A stretch of 63,204 nt of DNA, taken from positions 1-63,204 of the forward strand of contig OMZP01000006.1 in NCBI GenBank assembly GCA_900315585.1, read 5' to 3'. The position numbers were made by a program, and so were the translations under genes. Below, piece by piece: positions 60,201 to 63,204 of this stretch. Position 1 is the first letter of the stretch. Every line of letters begins with the position of its first letter. The DNA comes from an uncultured Eubacteriales bacterium (GTDB lineage Bacteria; Bacillota; Clostridia; Christensenellales; Aristaeellaceae). Under the pieces are notes generated by a model that saw only the letters and a program-made list of their open reading frames with translations, had not been told where the DNA came from and did no database searches.

Positions 60201-63200
60201 CTGGACCAACAACGAGGAGAACCCCGTCAGCGAGCCGTCGAAGACGGAAATGACGATCGCCCATGGCGAGACGGAAACCGAGGCGACGCTGGACAACACG
60301 CGCGTGGGTGCAGCCGCCCACGGCAAGGATGTCGAGGTCTACAACGGCGTGCAGGTGGGCGATAAGATCACCTATACGATCAGCTTTGAGAACTACAATA
60401 GCAAGGCGGCGACCGTCGTCATCGAGGACGAACTGGACGCGAACGTGAAGTTCGTCTCCGCGGGCGACGCCATGGTTGGAACCACGACCAGAACCGAGCC
60501 CACCGCCGAAGCCGGCGGCAAGGTGGTCTGGACCATCGACGAGGTTCCCGCGGGCGAAAGCGGCACCGTCGAACTTACGGTGGAGGTGCTGGAGAGCGCC
60601 AGGCCCGGCAAGGTGAATAATCAGGCCTCCGTGAAGGTGGGCAATGACAGTGCGTTCTGGACCAACGATGAAGAGAACCCCGTGCCGGACGAGCCGACGA
60701 AGCGGGAAACCGATCCCTATCCGGGCACGGGCTCCCTGGGCTTCGTGAAGGTGGGCGACACGATCACCTACGAGATCAGCTACAAGAATTACAAGCAGAT
60801 CCCTGCGACGGTGAAGATCGTCGACAAGCTGGACGAGAACGTGGCGTATTCCGAAGGCGGCGTGTACGACGAAGCGAACCATCAGGTCACCTGGGAGATC
60901 AAGGACGTTAACGCTGGAGACAGCGGTTCCGTCACCCTGAAGGTTGTGGTGCTGCCCAGCGCGCTGAAGACCGAGGGCGGCCCTGGCTATGTGGCCAACG
61001 GAGGCCCCGGCGCGACGGTTCAGGTGGGCAACGACAATGCCTTCGAGCTGAACGAAGTGGAGAACCCGGTGCCGGAGAAGCGGGAGACCGATCCCTATCC
61101 GGGCACGGGCGTGCTGGGCCTGGTGAAGGTCGGCCAGAACGTCACCTATGAGATCCTCTACAAGAATTACAAGGAAGCCCCGGCGACGGTGAAGGTCGTC
61201 GACAAGCTGGACAAGAACGTGGCGTTCGTCGACGCAGGCGACGGCCAGTACGACGCGGCGAAGCACACCGTGACCTGGGAGATCAAGGATGTTCCCGCGA
61301 AGCAGGAGGGCACGGTCACCCTGACGGTGAAGGTGCTGCCCGGCGCGCTGAAGACCAACGGCGGCGAGGGCAAGGTGGTCAACGGCGGCGAGGACGCGAC
61401 GGTGCAGGTCGCCGACGATCCCGCCTTCGAGCTCAACGAGGTGGAGAACCCCGTGGTGCCCGGCAAGCAGGAGATCGATCCCTACCTGGGCAACGGCGTG
61501 CTGGGCCCGGTGAAGGTGGGCGACGACATCACCTATGAATTGGGCTACAGGAACTACAAGGACGAGCCCGCGACGATCATCGTCACGGACAAGCTGGACA
61601 AGAACGTGGCCTTCGTGGATGCGGGGGTCGGCGTGTACGACGCAGAGGCTCACGCCGTGACCTGGACGATCCAGGATGTCGCCCCGGACACCGAGGACAA
61701 GGTCACCCTGACGGTGAAGGTGCTTCCCGGCACGCTGATCGGGGACGAGGCTCCCGGCAAGGTCGTGAACGACGGCGATACCGCCACCGTGAAGGTCGGC
61801 AACGACGACGCCTACACGCTGGATACCGTGGAGAACCCGCTGGTGCCCGGCAAGCAGGAGATCGATCCCTATCAGGGCAACGGCGTGTTGGGCGGCGTGG
61901 TGCCCGGCGAGCAGATCACCTATGAGATCGGCTACAGGAACTATCAGGACGGACCTGCGACCATCGTCATCAAGGATACGCTGGATCCCCATGTGGCGTT
62001 TGTCAGCGCCCCGAACGGCAGCTATGACGAGACGACCCATGCCGTGACCTGGGAGATCAAGGACGTTTCCTCGTTGCAGGAGGGCAAGGTCACCCTGACG
62101 GTGCTGGTGCTGGAAAGCGCCCGCGAATCCAAGGGCGGCCCCGGCAAGGTGGTCAACGGCGGGGATGGCGCGACGGTCAAGGTCGGCAACGACAAGGAAT
62201 ACACGCTGGATACCGTGGAGAACCCGGTGCCGGAGATCCCGAGCAAGCAGGAGATCGACCCCTATGAGGGCAACGGCGTGCTGGGCGCGGTGAAGGTAGG
62301 GGAGAACATCACCTACGAGATCACCTACAAGAACTACAAGAGCGCGACCGCGACAGTGAAGATCGTGGACGAGCTGGACAAGAACGTGGCGTTCGTCGAC
62401 GCGGGCGACGGCCAGTACGACGCGGCGAAGCACACCGTGACCTGGGAGATCAAGGATGTTCCCGCGAAGCAGGAGGGCACGGTCACCCTGACGGTGAACG
62501 TGCTGCCCGGCGCGCAGAAGTCCAACGACGGCCCCGGCAAGGTGGTCAACGGCGGCAAGGGCGCGACGGTGCAGGTAGGCGACGATCCCGCTGTCGAGCT
62601 GGAGATCGTGGAGAACCCGGTGCCCGAGGAGCCGCAGAAGCGCGAGATCGAGCCCTATGTGGGCAACGGCGTGCTGGGCGCTGTGAAGGTGGGCGACAAC
62701 GTCACCTACGAGATCCGCTACCAAAACTACAAGACCGAGGCGGCGGATGTCGTCATCACCGACAAGCTGGACGTGAACGTGGCGTTTGTCGACGCGGGCG
62801 ACGGCGTCTATGACGCGCACGCCGTGACCTGGACGATCAAGGATGTCCCGGCGGACAAGGCCGACGTGGTGACCCTCACCGTGCAGGTGCTGCCCGGCGC
62901 GCAGAAGTCCAACGGCGGCCCCGGCAAGGTCGTCAACAACGGCGACACCGCCACCGTGCAGGTGGGCAACGACAACGCCTTCACCCTGCAGACCGTGGAG
63001 AACCCGGTGCCCGAGGAGCCGCAGAAGCGCGAGATCGTGCCCTATGTGGGCAACGGCGTGCTGGGCGCGGTGCAGGTGGGCGACAACGTCACCTACGAGA
63101 TCAGTTACCAAAACTACAAGACCGAGGCGGCGGATGTCGTCATCACCGACAAGCTGGACGTGAACGTGGCGTTTGTCGACGCGGGCGACGGCGTCTATGA

Positions 63201-63204
63201 CGCG
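54289..63204 (+). CDS. giant repetitive surface protein (DUF11-like repeats), 3' end beyond window
   Basis: An open frame of 2972 codons from ATG 54289 (TTGGAGGAAG upstream) to the window edge. A long signal peptide (RRMLALVLAMMLLIPANLPMALA) leads to residues 45-290 with about eight H-x-H-T-D-A-C-Y...L-x-C-G units, then a Glu/Asp-rich stretch (about 290-440). Next is a large beta-rich region (about 440-1420), and from about 1425 come twelve repeats of about 130 residues starting VKVGDxxTYEI and containing KLDxNVxFV, HxVTWxIxDV and GKVTLTVKVL, resembling DUF11/isopeptide-forming surface repeats. It is probably an adhesin or fimbria-like stalk. The C-terminal anchor is not visible. Confidence 0.85.
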   Translation, partial: MKNEFGRPMNQRRFAHGARRMLALVLAMMLLIPANLPMALAEAGEGQPAALICGLEAHEHTDACYADVLACGQDERAPIMEETRVYTGHLAPHKHTDACRDASGKLVCGIVEGEYYHRHNEYCKDADGNLVCGLQEKRPHDHSDSCYEVKQTLVCQVPENPGHQHTDACYGAVPTLACGQEEAEGIHVHDETCYAMTPVLACGVEEGAGAHIHGPECFVEERVLTCTEGEPVVIDGVTFNIETLTSSSGDWTTEQVVVDEGHTHTDACYERQLVCDLDEHVHTEACYAKAKEIPSEETDDESSENMDEDPEAIVEETDGDADEIKEEDKAESDEGAQDEEKEETDEDAQDEEKEETDEDAQDDENKETDEKTQEEIKEDDKEESKEDTEEETQDKEKEDSEEETEEKTEEESEEESEEETEEENEEQTEEETEEAPAENKEYIYAIPGAQDVRLSEVLVALEAVAAEEVEAFMAQIETVTVSDEEAVQLTAEDADWILRSLKETDEPQILTLTLLDGSEHAITLDVSGITEIAADNAVAVISTVHAMYLPEDASADAAVLPERSSQDAIAAVESATAETSADAAYQVIDIALDNVDAAEYEGFEVQVNLDESLVGRDFQLYQVQDGIATDLTDSLELTSETAADGVESVSGFTFTTEDFAQFVISYTLETYFKTFDDETFKITVDYDPEAEIPAGAELSVRELLPGTEAYNGYLAGSAAQLGVASEAVAFARFFDIEIVKDGAKVEPKAPVRVTIGYEDALPLEGDATLSVVHFADAGTEVITDVDVAGDNTELTYEQSSFSVTGTIITTPTTDKTGDQNKYALIVQGGEKYYSVQNDGSLTEVQYDAETNEVYMDYPIFWHYCENEGKKGDQTKTVHNLYIPSEASCFTSQNLPNEYYYRYINPNEDNAITDEAKLSSEIPGWAMKDETAKQHKVYYWDCDLEYDSDTHTVHADGYYIGIDTAAHRIKGKVSQGDAAKVFLAQPKNTPYSTNLNHTVNHIDISIEGGAQLSVPLAYGTYYYNDGSGQKQLVVNENNNVTLKLKMDSVGITVEDMKRAEVTAFTKKDGVIPDAFYISGYSQNRDNGISTVQIRLEGSFKVADLKSYVGRREGITEDNLTEDELQARLDNKIFYTVTVNKELTFNWEYEYADGKKAQLYDSDNQPFSSKVMVNLSKTFNYWDKDNECPPMTDPYISNDDTRRNWQNGHILWNTEENTGSGMDFTLKTEAEETIDILALEIYKYLRTIDGDVLRPEMPVINRFTVYQKAMDAETTTDNGTYVPVPTSTSGYDALHAKSVIVGQSGEGMVYDYDVTEGMAYVEEDEGSIPQEITDVNGRVWVYDHTDTKTEYVWRPGSQSSMHSAENTLTCKPEVLGNYGTYNKDADHPNEKLYNGFLEFYVYNVYKPEPPRKQEISPDQGTGKRSGVKVGDQVTYEISFTNHTDQAAEVKVTDKLDPNVEFVSASSDQGVNGLYDETKHVVTWTLPDVPAHTAGKVTLKVKVLESASVPAGGPGKVVNGGEGTTIQIGNYSDHTLDVVENPVTPVKQEVKPYEGIGELGGVKVGDIITYEIYYKNYLSEKTNVIITDKLDEHVKFVPDATSDRDVNGVYDEGSHTVTWTLNDVEADHSGKVTLKVEVLAGALKSQNGPGEVVNGGGKTASVKVGNDVTYLNEVKNPVPEEPVKKETTIQHGDDTLTAVLSDTRPGEAKNDNKDVEVYNGVQVGDEITYEIQFKNYKREAANVTIKDTLDSNVEYVSAGNAELTGSGAVETAITEPTAKNRRTVTWVVGNVPAGGEGKVTLTVKVLEGAKKPHKVNNQASVQVGNDQVFWTNDEENPVPDEPTKTEKKISHDGQETNAALAVTREGEAPHGKDYEVYNGVQVGDLITYEIRYENYKSKEATVTIVDALDKNVEFSSATPDSYNIEGGVVTWTIGSVPANTSGTVTLTVEVLEGAVRIGRVNNQASVQVDNDSAFWTNNEENPVSEPSKTEMTIAHGETETEATLDNTRVGAAAHGKDVEVYNGVQVGDKITYTISFENYNSKAATVVIEDELDANVKFVSAGDAMVGTTTRTEPTAEAGGKVVWTIDEVPAGESGTVELTVEVLESARPGKVNNQASVKVGNDSAFWTNDEENPVPDEPTKRETDPYPGTGSLGFVKVGDTITYEISYKNYKQIPATVKIVDKLDENVAYSEGGVYDEANHQVTWEIKDVNAGDSGSVTLKVVVLPSALKTEGGPGYVANGGPGATVQVGNDNAFELNEVENPVPEKRETDPYPGTGVLGLVKVGQNVTYEILYKNYKEAPATVKVVDKLDKNVAFVDAGDGQYDAAKHTVTWEIKDVPAKQEGTVTLTVKVLPGALKTNGGEGKVVNGGEDATVQVADDPAFELNEVENPVVPGKQEIDPYLGNGVLGPVKVGDDITYELGYRNYKDEPATIIVTDKLDKNVAFVDAGVGVYDAEAHAVTWTIQDVAPDTEDKVTLTVKVLPGTLIGDEAPGKVVNDGDTATVKVGNDDAYTLDTVENPLVPGKQEIDPYQGNGVLGGVVPGEQITYEIGYRNYQDGPATIVIKDTLDPHVAFVSAPNGSYDETTHAVTWEIKDVSSLQEGKVTLTVLVLESARESKGGPGKVVNGGDGATVKVGNDKEYTLDTVENPVPEIPSKQEIDPYEGNGVLGAVKVGENITYEITYKNYKSATATVKIVDELDKNVAFVDAGDGQYDAAKHTVTWEIKDVPAKQEGTVTLTVNVLPGAQKSNDGPGKVVNGGKGATVQVGDDPAVELEIVENPVPEEPQKREIEPYVGNGVLGAVKVGDNVTYEIRYQNYKTEAADVVITDKLDVNVAFVDAGDGVYDAHAVTWTIKDVPADKADVVTLTVQVLPGAQKSNGGPGKVVNNGDTATVQVGNDNAFTLQTVENPVPEEPQKREIVPYVGNGVLGAVQVGDNVTYEISYQNYKTEAADVVITDKLDVNVAFVDAGDGVYDA
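55285..55390 (+). repeat. 36-bp tandem repeat in the acidic linker
   Basis: About three copies of a 12-codon unit (DEDAQDEEKEET), in frame inside the giant gene. Slippage would change linker length without breaking the frame. Confidence 0.75.
58561..63204 (+). repeat. twelve-fold domain repeat array
   Basis: Repeat starts (VKVGD or equivalent codon) fall at 58561, 58963, 59440, 59917, 60349, 60745, 61123, 61510, 61900, 62290, 62683 and 63070. Early units vary (396-477 bp); later ones settle at 378-393 bp. Units 7 and 10, and units 11 and 12, share long nearly identical DNA stretches. Confidence 0.85.

Noticed and set aside
54268..63111. Very long minus-strand open frames antisense to the giant surface protein
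   Set aside because: They mirror the codon bias of the plus-strand gene in GC-rich DNA, are rich in His/Leu/Val/Asp/Gly repeats, lack ribosome sites and resemble no family.

Overview
The window looks like chromosomal DNA of an uncultured, GC-rich member of the Bacillota (class Clostridia), probably a gut lineage such as Christensenellales or Oscillospirales. This rests on strong AGGAGG ribosome binding sites, TTGACA-N17-TATAAT promoters, Gram-positive gene types (TmcAL/YlbM, MnmM/YtqB, TlyA, CorC/HlyC), secreted proteins with Big_2 Ig-like repeats, and many palindromic intergenic repeats of the kind seen in gut Clostridia. The lineage is an inference; no 16S or ribosomal protein gene is present.

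Layout. 1-2.6 kb: two overlapping ATC-hydrolase-family genes (the first lacking its 5' end), a decayed alpha/beta hydrolase and a short-chain dehydrogenase. 2.7-9.5 kb: a MITE-like element, a Cys-rich protein, a MutT-type NUDIX hydrolase, a type IIA topoisomerase pair (ParE/GyrB-like and ParC/GyrA-like) and an MmcQ-DUF3795 protein. 9.5-16.7 kb: a NUDIX protein with a degenerate box, an overlapping four-gene run (sirtuin, deoxyinosine/uracil glycosylase, pyrimidine-nucleoside phosphorylase, CPBP membrane protein), a lipid kinase behind a leader terminator, a MalY-type C-S lyase and a DnaQ-fold exonuclease. 16.8-42 kb: secreted cell-wall proteins (NlpC/P60 with Big_2, CAP, caspase-like with Big_2, L,D-transpeptidase) interleaved with housekeeping genes (M18 peptidase, RNase R, CorC, ManA, an XPD/DinG helicase with a nuclease-like domain, a thymidine kinase-GNAT fusion, TmcAL, TlyA, MATE, MnmM, an ABC exporter).

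42.2-53.9 kb: an 11.6-kb integrated element in tRNA-Lys(CUU), bounded by a 49-bp duplication of the tRNA 3' end. It carries a tyrosine integrase, a candidate small RNA, HicAB, a voltage-gated-channel-like cargo cassette, a CI/Cro-like switch with five copies of one operator, small membrane proteins, a truncated tail protein, tail-tip or fibre-type proteins, an endolysin, a DNA methyltransferase and a holin. No capsid, terminase or portal genes are seen, so it is a cryptic prophage or a reduced phage-derived element. 54.3-63.2 kb: one giant surface protein that runs off the window, with His/Cys repeats, an acidic linker and twelve DUF11-like repeats of about 130 residues.

The most unusual unexplained structure is a pair of chained mini-hairpin arrays (8485-8642 and 19493-19676). 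In them, short hairpins of varying but always self-complementary stem sequence are strung on a constant 7-nt linker that flips orientation halfway.
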